DNA of 64,000 nt from Hallella mizrahii. GTDB taxonomy: Bacteria > Bacteroidota > Bacteroidia > Bacteroidales > Bacteroidaceae. The stretch's first letter is position 1; every line of letters starts with the position of its first letter. The notes below the pieces were generated by a model, which worked only from the letters and a program-made list of their open reading frames with translations, was not told the origin of the DNA and did no database searches. The stretch spans positions 1 through 64,000 of the forward strand of contig NZ_VUNG01000019.1 of NCBI RefSeq assembly GCF_009695775.1, read 5' to 3'. Below are positions 49,752 to 58,591 of this stretch, in pieces. A program made the translations under genes and the position numbers.

Positions 49752-52681
49752 AGTGGCATGATTTTCTGTTGTTTGTTCACTTTGACCGCAAAGTCAAGGT
49801 ACTTCTTGATTCCGAGTTTCTTGCGGTCTTCCTCGATTTTCGTGATGGCGGTCTGTATGTCACCATAGTGGCGCTCATAGACTTTCAGGGCTTCCTTCTC
49901 GGCGCGTTCGGTGGTATAGGCCCAGTAGCACTCGGGCGGTTCCTCCACGCCATAGACATCGGAGTACTGGCCACGGCAGATCCACACTTCCTTAAAGTAG
50001 CTGCGGCCGTCGTGATTGTTGAGGGCATTGACGGTGAAGATCTGCTGTTTCTGCACCTGCGTCAGTCCGAGGATGGCACTGATGGCATCGTAACGGTCCT
50101 TGAACTTGCTCTGGTCGAGGAGGATTTTTACGTCAGAGTTGTTGATGATGGCTTCCTTGACAATCGGTGAATCTATCACGTCGTTCAATTCCTGGGTCAC
50201 CACTCCGGCGATGCCGTGGAACTTTCTCACGGTCTTGTAGAGGTACTTGATGTACTCTGCCATGGTAGGCGAGGAGATGGCCTTCCACGCTTCCTCGATG
50301 ATGAGGGCCTTGCGGCCTTTCTTGATGCGCATCTTCTGCAAGAACACGTCCATGATGATGAGCACGACGATGGGGAACAGCACGGGGTCATCCTTGATCT
50401 TGTCGATCTCGAAGACGATGAACTTCTCGTCAAAGAGGCTGGCATCAACGTCGTTGTTGAGCGTGTGCTCGAGCTCACCCCCCTTGTAGAACTGCTCTAA
50501 GATGGCGGCAAAGTTGTCGATGTCGAAGGTGATGCTCTTCTCCCTCATGATCTGGGGGATGCGCTCAATGGCAAACTCGTAGTAGCTGTTGAAGCTGAGG
50601 TTGTCGACGTGCATCTTTCTTCTTTGTTTCTCCATGCGGTCGATGCGCTGCTCGATGGTGATGAGGTAGTTGCCCTCGATGAGCTGGGGCATCAGGCGCA
50701 TGAGCTGGCGGTTGGCGGCAACCTTCTCGCCGTCGGTGGCGGCCTTGTCGTTGATAAGGTCGTGGAGCTTGTTCACTTTCCGCTGGATTCGTGCGTAAGC
50801 TTCCTTCTCCTGAGCAGAATGTAGAGAACCGTCACCGGCCAGACGAATGTCAGCAGCAGGATCGAGAGGATCATATTCACTATCTGGTCCGCCAAAGGCA
50901 GATGAATCTTCGGATGTTCCGGAGTTGGGGATGTCTGTTTCATAAGCGGTATGTCTGTATTTTTCTTCCAGTTCCTTACTGTGCTTCTCGTATGTGCCGT
51001 TCTTCTTGTCCTCTAAGAGCAGACGCTTGCGGAGCTGGTCGCGCTCTTCGTCGGTAAACGCCCTGAAGGGGGTGAAGTAGGACTCGTAGTACTCGACGAT
51101 GGTCTGGTTGATGATCTTGTCCTCGATCTTCGTGGGCGCCTCGCTGCCCTTGAAGATGAGGAAGATAAGCGACTTGAGGAAGTTCTTCTTCTCGCCGAAG
51201 TTCTGGGCGTACTCAGTATCCGTGATCTTGAACGGGTTCATCGAGATGGGTTTCTCTTTTGAGTAGGTGATGTAGGTGCCTTTGAAATAGCGGCAGATTC
51301 CCTCATAAGAGTCACCGGTATCGACCATCACCACGTCGGTGTTCTGCTCCAGGAGCTGGCGGACGACGGTGTTCATGTGGAAGGACTTGCCGCTACCGCT
51401 GGGTCCGATGCAGAAGAAGTTGGCGTTGTCGGTCATCTTCACGCTGCCTTCCTTGCCGGTGATGTCGATGCACACGGGCAGGCCCTGACGGTCGGTGTAC
51501 CAGGTCTTGAGGGGTGTGCTCTCGGAGTGCTTGAGGTGCTCCTTGAAGAAGAGGCAGAGGGCTGCGTCGTTGAGCGTCAGGAAGAGGTCGTAATCGGGGT
51601 TGAACGAGTATGCATTGCCGGGGAAGGAGTCCATGAAGAGCTCCAGTTGGTTGTAGGCACTCTTGCTGGCGAAGATGCCGCACTCGTAGAGCTTGGTCTC
51701 GATGAAACTCGTAACGGGGGTCAGCTTCTCGGCCTTACAGCTGACCAGCAGGTTGAAGTTGGTGTAGACAAGCAGTTTGCTGTCCTGGGCAAGGAGGTTC
51801 AGCACGGCTTCGATGTCGGCCTTGGCGATCTTGTTGCTGGGGTCGGGCATGGAGCCGTGGCGCTTGGCCTTGCCCTGGAGTTTTCTCAACAGTTTGCGCT
51901 GCTGCGGTATCTGTATCACTTGGTTGTAGATGACGCAGTCTGTATCGGGTATCTCGCTGAGGAAGGCCAGCAGGTCGGTGGCGATGACGTAGCCGTTGAC
52001 GGCAACGGACTGGTAGGGCCTGATGAGCGATGGCAGGTCTATCTCGTCCACGTCGACTATGTCGAAGGATTTTACTACTTTGTCGCCCATCCTCAGGCAG
52101 TCGTCACCGGCCTTGAAGCTCTGCATCGAGAACGGACCGGCCTTGAAGTGGAACGCCATGAAGCGGTGGAGGTACTCGTTGACCTCGTCCTTCGTGAGCT
52201 TGCGGTGCCAGACACCGCGCTCCTTGAGAATGTCCATGACCTTGCTCACCTTTGTGTGGAAGTCAAGCCAGGACTTGGGGTCGTACTTCACGAAGGCGGA
52301 CTTCACCGCCTCCTGGGTAATGATGAGGTAGGTGCGGATCTCGGTATAGGGGCGGCCGTTGAAGTAGCGGAAGTAGCTGCGCGTGAGGAACTCCATGTCT
52401 TCGGTGATGGCATGGTGGTAGCTCTGACGGCAGAGGATGTCCTGTTTCTGAAGGGCGTAGCCTTCGCCGAGGGTCTGGACGATGTTGTTCAGCACGTCGG
52501 TATAGGCGACGTACTGCACGGCATCGGTGGCATACTGCTGCACGGGGTTCTCTATCTCAATGATGACGGACGGATTGCCGTTCTTCGAGAAGAGGACCGT
52601 GTTCATCAGCTTGCCATTGGCATCCTTGATGTCCTGGAGCTGGGCGAAGAGACCGTCAAGCGGCTTGTTCTTGGTACTCAT
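49733..52681 (-). CDS. traG: Conjugation ATPase TraG (VirB4-like)
   Basis: This 982-aa protein matches the Bacteroides TraG/VirB4 ATPase. The N-terminal VirB4 domain contains EDMEFLTRSYFRYFNGRPYTEI. The ATPase half has Walker A GPSGSGKSFHMN near residue 430, VVMVDTGDSYEG (Walker-like), ALIIEEAWKAISSPTMAEYIKYLYKTVRK (Walker B and helix near 800) and a terminal YSDVYGVEEPPECYW. It is longer than the typical 830 aa because of an acidic, Ser/Asp-rich insert at about 550-640. It powers assembly and transfer of the mating apparatus. Confidence 0.93.
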   Translation of the reverse strand: MSTKNKPLDGLFAQLQDIKDANGKLMNTVLFSKNGNPSVIIEIENPVQQYATDAVQYVAYTDVLNNIVQTLGEGYALQKQDILCRQSYHHAITEDMEFLTRSYFRYFNGRPYTEIRTYLIITQEAVKSAFVKYDPKSWLDFHTKVSKVMDILKERGVWHRKLTKDEVNEYLHRFMAFHFKAGPFSMQSFKAGDDCLRMGDKVVKSFDIVDVDEIDLPSLIRPYQSVAVNGYVIATDLLAFLSEIPDTDCVIYNQVIQIPQQRKLLRKLQGKAKRHGSMPDPSNKIAKADIEAVLNLLAQDSKLLVYTNFNLLVSCKAEKLTPVTSFIETKLYECGIFASKSAYNQLELFMDSFPGNAYSFNPDYDLFLTLNDAALCLFFKEHLKHSESTPLKTWYTDRQGLPVCIDITGKEGSVKMTDNANFFCIGPSGSGKSFHMNTVVRQLLEQNTDVVMVDTGDSYEGICRYFKGTYITYSKEKPISMNPFKITDTEYAQNFGEKKNFLKSLIFLIFKGSEAPTKIEDKIINQTIVEYYESYFTPFRAFTDEERDQLRKRLLLEDKKNGTYEKHSKELEEKYRHTAYETDIPNSGTSEDSSAFGGPDSEYDPLDPAADIRLAGDGSLHSAQEKEAYARIQRKVNKLHDLINDKAATDGEKVAANRQLMRLMPQLIEGNYLITIEQRIDRMEKQRRKMHVDNLSFNSYYEFAIERIPQIMREKSITFDIDNFAAILEQFYKGGELEHTLNNDVDASLFDEKFIVFEIDKIKDDPVLFPIVVLIIMDVFLQKMRIKKGRKALIIEEAWKAISSPTMAEYIKYLYKTVRKFHGIAGVVTQELNDVIDSPIVKEAIINNSDVKILLDQSKFKDRYDAISAILGLTQVQKQQIFTVNALNNHDGRSYFKEVWICRGQYSDVYGVEEPPECYWAYTTERAEKEALKVYERHYGDIQTAITKIEEDRKKLGIKKYLDFAVKVNKQQKIMPLWDKSD

Positions 52682-52728
52682 GAGTGTATTATCTTTCTTT
52701 TTAGGTCTTTATCTAATGTTGTTTTGGG

Positions 52729-53016
52729 CTAATGCTCATACATCTTACAGTAATAGAAGTTGCCGCGGTGCCGTTTCTTGCTGTGCAGTCCACTGCGCTG
52801 CTTCACATAGATGGAGATGATTCCTACGGCTATGAGGACGACCATGATGATGAAGCCCACGAGCTTTCCGAAGAGGATGGACGAGAGCAGAAAACCGAGG
52901 AAGCTGATGCCGATGGCGGCAGCGGCATAGGTCAGGAACCTGCCGCGGATACCCATGAACTCCAATGGTTTCTGGAGTCCCTTGAAGACTGGGATGCCGT
53001 TGAAATTGATGTCCAT
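52729..53016 (-). CDS. traF: Conjugative transposon protein TraF (VirB3-like, DUF4133)
   Basis: The 95-aa product begins with FNGIPVFKGLQKPLEFMGIRG, the typical TraF start. Two adjacent membrane segments (FLTYAAAAIGISFLGFLLSSILFG and LVGFIIMVVLIAVGIISIYV) and a basic tail follow. VirB3-like proteins work with the VirB4 ATPase, whose gene follows directly. Confidence 0.92.
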   Translation of the reverse strand: MDINFNGIPVFKGLQKPLEFMGIRGRFLTYAAAAIGISFLGFLLSSILFGKLVGFIIMVVLIAVGIISIYVKQRSGLHSKKRHRGNFYYCKMYEH

Positions 53017-53084
53017 TAGGCTGATATTTTGTTTAGAATTATGTTTACGTTATATATAGTTCTTAAGGTGAATTTTCGAGTTGA

Positions 53085-53124
53085 AAGGTGTCCGAGCCGA
53101 CTCTTAACTTCGGTCGGACACCTT
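53085..53124 (-). other. Strong intercistronic hairpin after traE
   Basis: Perfect 11-base arms (AAGGTGTCCGA / TCGGACACCTT), extended inward by CCGA/TCGG, lie 19 bases after the traE stop. There is no T-run on the minus strand. It probably stabilises the pilin mRNA or partly terminates, letting traE be made in excess over downstream genes. Confidence 0.65.
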
Positions 53125-53142
53125 GTAAGTAGCAGTGTATAA

Positions 53143-53505
53143 CTACTTGAAGAACAAAGGCAGAGCCTCGCTCATTGCAAGGAAAGCTACACAGCCGCCA
53201 ATCGTGAGCATGATGGCCTTCTTCACGTCCTGATCTCCGTTCTGCATCTTGAAATAAATGGAGAACGCGCCAACAATTGCGATAACTGCACCGATGGCCT
53301 TCATCAAGTTACTGACTTGGGTCTCGTAGCCTGATATCTCTCTAATGGCTGATTGGAATCCGCCGACACCCTTGCTCTGGGCGAAGGTCATGACGGTACA
53401 GAAAAGGAACATTCCGAGGAAGGCGGCTACACGCTTCACGGGGATTTTCTTGCATGCGCTCATGCAGAAGTTCATGATGGTTTTGGTTGAAATGGTTTGT
53501 AACAT
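53143..53505 (-). CDS. traE: Conjugative transposon protein TraE (VirB2-like, DUF4134)
   Basis: The 120-aa product has a signal sequence (AAFLGMFLFCTVMTFAQ), then KGVGGFQSAIREISGYETQV and two membrane helices (LMKAIGAVIAIVGAFSIYF and AIMLTIGGCVAFLAMSEALPLFF), which is the DUF4134/TraE pattern. It is the pilin-like subunit. An internal ATG at 53475 is an alternative start. A strong hairpin follows, and a 200-base structured gap precedes it. Confidence 0.93.
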   Translation of the reverse strand: MLQTISTKTIMNFCMSACKKIPVKRVAAFLGMFLFCTVMTFAQSKGVGGFQSAIREISGYETQVSNLMKAIGAVIAIVGAFSIYFKMQNGDQDVKKAIMLTIGGCVAFLAMSEALPLFFK

Positions 53506-53706
53506 AAGTTTGTTAAGGTTTTTCTTAGTTACAATTTAAAGACCACATGAAAATGGAAGATGGGTGAGCGCCACTCACGTGGCCGTCTGATCCCCTTGCC
53601 TCACGGCGCAGCCCTCTTCCGGAAGCTGTCTTACGGATGTGCTTTTCGCTAAAAGCTGTACACTAACATCATAATACAAAAGACTTTTTCTAATGAGAAA
53701 CAATTA
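53506..53706 (-). other. 201-base structured non-coding gap before traE
   Basis: No reading frame looks real here. On either strand it can form GTGAG-N5-CTCAC (53564-53578) and CTTCCGGAAG (53616-53625) stems. It is unusually long for this otherwise tight operon and could hold a leader, an internal promoter or an sRNA. I found no TAnnTTTG box. Confidence 0.4.
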
Positions 53707-54717
53707 TCATATATTGAATTGTGGCGGAGCCTCACGGTTCGACCGTTCTGATTTTTCTATTGCTTGACGTTCGTCCTCATCAGGGACGCGTTCCGATTCT
53801 TTCTTTTCCCATAAACTGGTGATTTGTCTGAGTGCCATTTGGGCATCGTCAGGGGAGACTCGCTTGGCTTCCTTGCTGACTTGTTCGGCAGTCTGGGCTC
53901 CCTGCAACTTTGTGTGCTGCTTGGTGTCATCAATCTGAACTTTCAGGATGTCAAAGAATGCGTCGCTGTGGAACTCCGGTTGCTTCGGGGGTTTGGGAGG
54001 CTTGGCTGGTCTTGACTTCTTTGCGGGGGCAGGAGTGGGCGGAGTCGCTTCTTTGGAATTAGCCCCCGATGGAGCTTTCTCTTTTGAAGGCTCTTTGCCT
54101 ACGGCATCCGACACATCAGGGGAAACAGTATGCTCAGGACCAATGATGCGGACATTTAGCTCATTAGGCTCAACGCCGTCCGTGGATTTTTCCTTCACTT
54201 CCGCAGTCTTATGACCAGATGCAGATGTACTGTCATCCTTTGAAGCGGTCATCTCATCGGTCAACATCTCACCACGTCTGAGCTTAACAAGCTCATTAAT
54301 ACGCTTCTGTGTTTCTGCGTCGGTTGGACGTGGACCAAAGTCTTCAGAGGTCTTGCCATCGGACTTAGCATCAGCTGACCCGAATGGAGTCGCTGAGGGT
54401 GGAGAAGGTGGTGCTGATTGCTCTCCGTCGTCTTTTCCACTGGGCTCTCCATCGGCAATGGGATGTGCTGTGACAATCTCTTCCGGTGTATGAGATGAGG
54501 TACTCTGAGCGGTTACAGACGGCTGCTTGGGCTCGGATTTCTCCACGGTGATAGGCTTGAACTGCCCCGCCTCGTCGGAGATGTCGATCTCTACGTCCTT
54601 GGGCTTGGGCATGAACTCTGTGGGATCCTTCTTGATGAAGAGGTCGTGGATGATCATGCCCGTATAACCCAAAGCATAGAGCACCACCACAATTATTACT
54701 ATACTGGTGAATGCCAT
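53707..54717 (-). CDS. TraD-position membrane-anchored acidic/Pro-rich protein
   Basis: The 336-aa product has one N-terminal membrane anchor (IVIIVVVLYALGYTGMIIHDLF), followed by a long low-complexity Lys/Glu/Ser/Pro region (AKKSRPAKPPKPPKQPEF) and a C-terminal helical part (HSDAFFDILKVQID, VSPDDAQMALRQITSLWEKK). Position before traE suggests the TraD/TraC slot of CTn operons. No catalytic motif is seen. It starts 3 bases after the OB-fold gene stop. Confidence 0.6.
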   Translation of the reverse strand: MAFTSIVIIVVVLYALGYTGMIIHDLFIKKDPTEFMPKPKDVEIDISDEAGQFKPITVEKSEPKQPSVTAQSTSSHTPEEIVTAHPIADGEPSGKDDGEQSAPPSPPSATPFGSADAKSDGKTSEDFGPRPTDAETQKRINELVKLRRGEMLTDEMTASKDDSTSASGHKTAEVKEKSTDGVEPNELNVRIIGPEHTVSPDVSDAVGKEPSKEKAPSGANSKEATPPTPAPAKKSRPAKPPKPPKQPEFHSDAFFDILKVQIDDTKQHTKLQGAQTAEQVSKEAKRVSPDDAQMALRQITSLWEKKESERVPDEDERQAIEKSERSNREAPPQFNI

Positions 54718-54720
54718 AAG

Positions 54721-55002
54721 CTACTCTGCAAAAGGTTGGGACTCGTCGCGCTCGATGCCGGTGACGCTGTTCTTGCCGAACACCTTGTCTCCGACTTCCT
54801 GGACTTTGGGGACGTAGCTCACTGTCAGCTGCTCGCCCTCGGTGATGGCATACTCGTCTATCTCCTTTTGGCCGAAGACTTCAAGGAGTATATCCCCGTC
54901 GTCGGTCTTGAGTACAAACTGCTGGGCGGCCCATGTGCTGCCCTTCTTGGACGTGCCTGTCCTAACGGGCAGGACTTTCTTGATCGTTCCTGTGGTTTTC
55001 AT
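54721..55002 (-). CDS. DUF3127-like OB-fold protein
   Basis: The 93-aa product follows the small single-stranded-DNA-binding-like OB pattern of DUF3127: TGTIKKVLPVRTGTSKKGSTWAAQQFVLKTDDG, then ILLEVFGQKEID and GEQLTVSYV. It may bind single-stranded DNA during transfer. It is in the transfer operon between a putative DNA-binding protein and the TraD-like gene. Confidence 0.7.
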   Translation of the reverse strand: MKTTGTIKKVLPVRTGTSKKGSTWAAQQFVLKTDDGDILLEVFGQKEIDEYAITEGEQLTVSYVPKVQEVGDKVFGKNSVTGIERDESQPFAE

Positions 55003-55029
55003 GGTTGGTAGTCTGATTATATGTCTGGA

Positions 55030-55686
55030 TTAGTTGATAGTCTGTCCATTTACCGACACGGCCGGAGATGCTGAATCATGAATCGTTTCCTCCGTGCACG
55101 CTGTCGGCAATGGCATGAATTTGAAACCGAATTTCCTACCATGCTCTTCCCGTATGGGACGGCGACACAGGCCAGCATGATAGTAGAAGGTAGTACCGTC
55201 GTCATCGATTAAATAGCCGAGACGCTTGAGGTTTCCACGTAATCGTATCTTACGGATGTTGCTGCCCACCTTGAGGCGTGTTCTCGGTTCTAATCCGAAG
55301 AGGGCACGGCGGCGCTCGCTTCGGATAAGTTCCTTGCGACGGCGGCTTTTAATGGCACTCATCTGCTCACGGGTGCGGGACAGTCCTAATTCACGGGCTA
55401 TCAGATAGATTGTGTTCTTGCAAAGGCCGGTACGCACTGCCATTTCCCCATAGGACAGATTTGGGAATTCCATCTCTACAAAGGCCCTGGCATCGAGATT
55501 TCGACCCGAGGGGTTTTCCTTTCTCAGCCCGAGAAGGCGGGCATGGCGGCTGACAGTGCTTGTCGTACAACAAAGATGGGAAGCTATCTCATGGATGTAG
55601 TCCGTATGAAAGCGCTCCTGCAGCACTTTGTCGTGCTCTATTCCCCATACGGTTCGCTTAGCTTTAGGTTGGGTAGTCGTGTTCAT
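55030..55686 (-). CDS. Helix-turn-helix DNA-binding protein of the transfer operon
   Basis: The 218-aa product has two helix-turn-helix-like units: YIHEIASHLCCTTSTVSRHARLLGL near residues 30-55 and YGEMAVRTGLCKNTIYLIARELGL near 78-102. A very basic middle (IKSRRRKELIRSERRRALFG) and an unknown C-terminal domain follow. It is likely a regulator or accessory DNA-binding protein. It lies 31 bases after the DUF3408-like gene. Confidence 0.7.
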   Translation of the reverse strand: MNTTTQPKAKRTVWGIEHDKVLQERFHTDYIHEIASHLCCTTSTVSRHARLLGLRKENPSGRNLDARAFVEMEFPNLSYGEMAVRTGLCKNTIYLIARELGLSRTREQMSAIKSRRRKELIRSERRRALFGLEPRTRLKVGSNIRKIRLRGNLKRLGYLIDDDGTTFYYHAGLCRRPIREEHGRKFGFKFMPLPTACTEETIHDSASPAVSVNGQTIN

Positions 55687-55717
55687 TTTTTATAGTCCAG
55701 TTTTTTTAGTTGATTTT

Positions 55718-56221
55718 TTATTGTAACAGGTTAATTCGCGTGGCTACAAGCTGGCGCAGTTCCTCTTTGTTGCGCTCTATGTAGGTCCTTGCAAGGGCGG
55801 TGAGGATGGCGGAAATACGATTGCTGCCATAGACTGTCTCCAGTGTGACATAGACGTCATCAGGAAGGAACACCATGTGCCGGTGACCGTGCTCATTGCC
55901 ATAGCTGAAGGCCTCAATCATGGACTGAAGGTCTCTCTTTGATGGTGGGACAATTCCTTTACATGACGGTTTATAATCTCCAGTCTTTTCTCCGGCCCTT
56001 CTATCTGTTTCTCCTTCAGCCTTACGCTTGGGAGTCTTGGTCAATTTCTTGCCGCTATCCTTGTTTGGCTGTTCAGGAGCTTTCGAGGGGGCTTCTTTCT
56101 TTATCTCTTCCTTCGGCTTGTCACTCTGCCACATGTAGGCTGGCTCGCTCTCACCGTTGACTTTCCGGAGAAGTTCGTGAATATCTCCGAAAACCATTGG
56201 CTGAGAAGAGTTGTCAGTCAT
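55718..56221 (-). CDS. DUF3408-like partner of ParA (TraB position)
   Basis: The 167-aa product has a charged, disordered N-terminal half (Lys/Glu/Pro-rich, 35-80) and a folded C-terminal domain with HRHMVFLPDDVYVTLETVYGSNRISAILTALARTYIERNKEEL, a ribbon-helix-helix-like pattern typical of DUF3408 proteins downstream of ParA in CTn operons. It overlaps the parA stop by 4 bases (ATGA). It probably binds DNA as the partition partner. Confidence 0.75.
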   Translation of the reverse strand: MTDNSSQPMVFGDIHELLRKVNGESEPAYMWQSDKPKEEIKKEAPSKAPEQPNKDSGKKLTKTPKRKAEGETDRRAGEKTGDYKPSCKGIVPPSKRDLQSMIEAFSYGNEHGHRHMVFLPDDVYVTLETVYGSNRISAILTALARTYIERNKEELRQLVATRINLLQ

Positions 56222-56943
56222 GCTGCCTTGTTTTTATTATAGATGCAGTCATGGAGCATTCCGTATGGCCTGTCGATGATCTCATGTTGCTTATCTGTTA
56301 GATAGAGTGTGCTGTAGCGCTGGATCTCGGCACTGTTGGGTACCTTTGGCAGGACGGTGCCAAGTCTGGCAAAGTTATCGAGAAAGCTCTGCTGCTCGGT
56401 AATCTCATCTCTACGCCCCCATTTCTTATTAAATTGATTTGGCAGGAAATAGAAATCTGGCAGTCTGTTACCACCGTTTTCCTTGGCGACCATGACGCAC
56501 ATTTCAATAAAGGAGGTGGTGGAATTGATGCTGGTCTTTTCCAACTGAATGGGGACGATGACGGCATCAGCCTCGAAGACAAGTGGAAGCAGGCCTTGAA
56601 GGGTAAGGCTGCCCGGAGTGTCGATGACAAAGTCGAAGTCCTCGTTGCGCATGGCGCGGATAAGGTTTTGTGTATCACTTTCGCTGTTGAGCTGGGTACA
56701 GGGGACAACTTGGTACAGGGGCTGGAGCTGCGGCCATCGTTCAAGGTCCTGTTCATGCTTTTTGACGATGCTGCGCTGCGGATCGGCATCGAGCATGACA
56801 AGGCGGTGATGGAAATTCTGGACAAGCAGGTCGGCGAACATCACGCAGTTGGTGGTCTTGCCGCAGCCGCCTTTCTGGTTGGCGAATACGATGATCTTGT
56901 TTTTCTTGGGGTTCTTCTCAATGTTGAAGAATGGAATGCTCAT
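56218..56943 (-). CDS. traA: ParA-family ATPase (TraA)
   Basis: The 241-aa product has the deviant Walker A KGGCGKTT at 24-31, LVMLDADPQRS (switch I and Walker A-prime region), and FDFVIDTPGSLTLQG (Walker B). ParA/TraA proteins open the tra operons of Bacteroides conjugative transposons and may position or segregate the element. It is the first gene of the minus-strand operon, behind a promoter at 57125-57155 and a leader of about 175 bases. Confidence 0.92.
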   Translation of the reverse strand: MSIPFFNIEKNPKKNKIIVFANQKGGCGKTTNCVMFADLLVQNFHHRLVMLDADPQRSIVKKHEQDLERWPQLQPLYQVVPCTQLNSESDTQNLIRAMRNEDFDFVIDTPGSLTLQGLLPLVFEADAVIVPIQLEKTSINSTTSFIEMCVMVAKENGGNRLPDFYFLPNQFNKKWGRRDEITEQQSFLDNFARLGTVLPKVPNSAEIQRYSTLYLTDKQHEIIDRPYGMLHDCIYNKNKAA

Positions 56944-57155
56944 AAGGCTGATTGTTGGTAACTCTTGTCATGGAGTTTTGGTCACCGCTGTTATGTCCGC
57001 CTCGTGGCGGCATAAGATAGTTCCGTGTGACGGTAAAAGACGCGCTCCTTTTCTTCAGGCCGGTATTCCAGGGGAGCTTGGCCCTGCAATGGTTAGTAAA
57101 CCTTGCGTTGTGATTTTTCTGGTGCAAAGATAGTGACTATACTTCAAAATCGCAA
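56944..57155 (-). promoter_or_regulatory. tra operon promoter and structured leader
   Basis: On the minus strand TTG (57153-57155), a 20-base spacer and TATCTTTG (57125-57132) match the Bacteroidota consensus. Transcription would start near 57118. The leader carries CAGGG-N8-CCCTG (about 57069-57086) and a strong CCGCC-TCGT-GGCGG stem within TTATG...CATAA (56991-57015), about 50 bases before traA. The layout would permit attenuation. Confidence 0.6.
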
Positions 57156-57306
57156 CGGTAGACAAGGATAAACTACTGTTTTATCGATATTTCTAAGGGA
57201 AAAATGGTTTAAATTAAAAAAGACCGCAACTTACGGAAACGGTTTAGATATTAGCAATGTCTCAATGGACTTATTGACTGCAAACACATCTCTCTTTGAG
57301 TGATGA

Positions 57307-58515
57307 TTACAGCTGGCTGACGATCTCACGAACCCTTCTGACATAGTCCTTTGAGGTCGAGTAGCCGATGCGTCTCAGGAAGGCATAGTAGTTCTCGTTT
57401 TCGCGGTGTTTGTACTGCACTTTGTTCTTGTAGGCGATGACACTCTCTTCCCAATGGTCAAAGACGTAGTAGCCATTCGAGTGCCGGAGACCGAAGAGGT
57501 TGTTGTTCTCGTTGCAGACACGGGAGCGGAAACGGCCGGTTTCGAGGATGGCCTGGGCAAGGACAATCTTCGGATATTTGATGCCATGCTTCTTCAGAGC
57601 GGCATAGAGGTTCTCTATCGTCAGGTCAGTTTGGCTTGCTTTCTCATTATTATATATAGGAGAGTCTTTGTCGGATATCTCTGCCAGTCGGTCGTTGAAG
57701 GTCTTTACTTGTTGGTTGAGGGCTTGGATGAACGGCATGGGATCGACGCTGGTCCAACTGTTGTTTGCTGACAGCCTTTGTAGTTGGATGTGGAGATGCG
57801 GACCGGTGGAGCGGCCGGTGGAGCCGACAAGTCCGACGACAGCCCCTGCCGGCACTTCGCTGCCTTCTTTGGCATAGATCTCACTAAGGTGACCATAAAG
57901 ACAGCGGAGGCTGCCGTGGTCGAGGATAACGTAGTTTCCGTAGCCGGTGTCGCCGTGGTGCACGGCAGCCACCCTGCCCGGGAGCATGCTATAGACCAAA
58001 CCGTTTCCGCATCGCAAATCTATACCGTCATGGAACCGCTGGCACTTTGTAAAGGGGTCTTGGCGGTATCCGTAGTGTGAGGTGATTGTAATGTAATCCA
58101 ATGGCATACAGATATTTAGACGTTTTTCAAGAAGGCTTAAAAGAAGGCTATCTGAGGCGCTAAGAAAGGGTAAAACGGTTGTCTTGCGATTGTTCCTTGT
58201 TATTTTTACTGGACTTTTTTCGCCTTTTTTCAGCACTTTTCCCTGAGCGTTGTTGGAGGTTGGCGGTTTGTTTCCTAACTTTGCGGTCAGAAATGAAGGC
58301 AAAGGCAGACCAAAGACGGATTTTTTCCTGATCTCAGTCTCGACCTTAGACGTTGGCTTTGTTTCGTGGAGTACGTCACGGACGTAGGGGTCCGTGGAAA
58401 TGGATAACGTGTCGGCAGCCGGACCGACTTTCTCAACAGTGTAAAACTGTGCCGGTGATTCCAATACATTCATCGAGAACATAAGGACCACAGCGCACGT
58501 CAGTGTGTGTTTCAT
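57307..58515 (-). CDS. Peptidoglycan hydrolase: M23 peptidase plus glucosaminidase
   Basis: The 402-aa product has a signal peptide. The central M23/LytM domain has FHDGIDLRCGNG near residue 160 (zinc ligands His and Asp) and GPHLHIQL near 235. The C-terminal glucosaminidase-like domain has LAQAILETGRFRSRVCNENNNLFGLRHSNGYYVFDHWEESVIAYKN. Two-domain hydrolases of this kind open the cell wall for the mating channel. It has its own strong promoter and lies upstream of parA on the same strand. Confidence 0.9.
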   Translation of the reverse strand: MKHTLTCAVVLMFSMNVLESPAQFYTVEKVGPAADTLSISTDPYVRDVLHETKPTSKVETEIRKKSVFGLPLPSFLTAKLGNKPPTSNNAQGKVLKKGEKSPVKITRNNRKTTVLPFLSASDSLLLSLLEKRLNICMPLDYITITSHYGYRQDPFTKCQRFHDGIDLRCGNGLVYSMLPGRVAAVHHGDTGYGNYVILDHGSLRCLYGHLSEIYAKEGSEVPAGAVVGLVGSTGRSTGPHLHIQLQRLSANNSWTSVDPMPFIQALNQQVKTFNDRLAEISDKDSPIYNNEKASQTDLTIENLYAALKKHGIKYPKIVLAQAILETGRFRSRVCNENNNLFGLRHSNGYYVFDHWEESVIAYKNKVQYKHRENENYYAFLRRIGYSTSKDYVRRVREIVSQL

Positions 58516-58550
58516 GGTAGTAGTGTGTTAAGTTTGATATGTTTTCACCA

Positions 58551-58582
58551 CAAAATTAGTATAAACCAACTGAATAACCAAA
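58551..58582 (-). promoter_or_regulatory. Consensus promoter of the peptidoglycan hydrolase gene
   Basis: Minus strand TTTG (58579-58582), exactly 20 bases, then TAATTTTG (58551-58558): a full match to the TTTG-N19/21-TAnnTTTG consensus, 36 bases before the ATG at 58515. Confidence 0.75.
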
Positions 58583-58591
58583 CCATAAACT

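Noticed and set aside
51377..52732. Plus-strand open frame of 451 codons
   Set aside because: Antisense to traG. The low-complexity Val/Glu/Gly-rich translation is typical of a shadow frame in GC-rich coding sequence.
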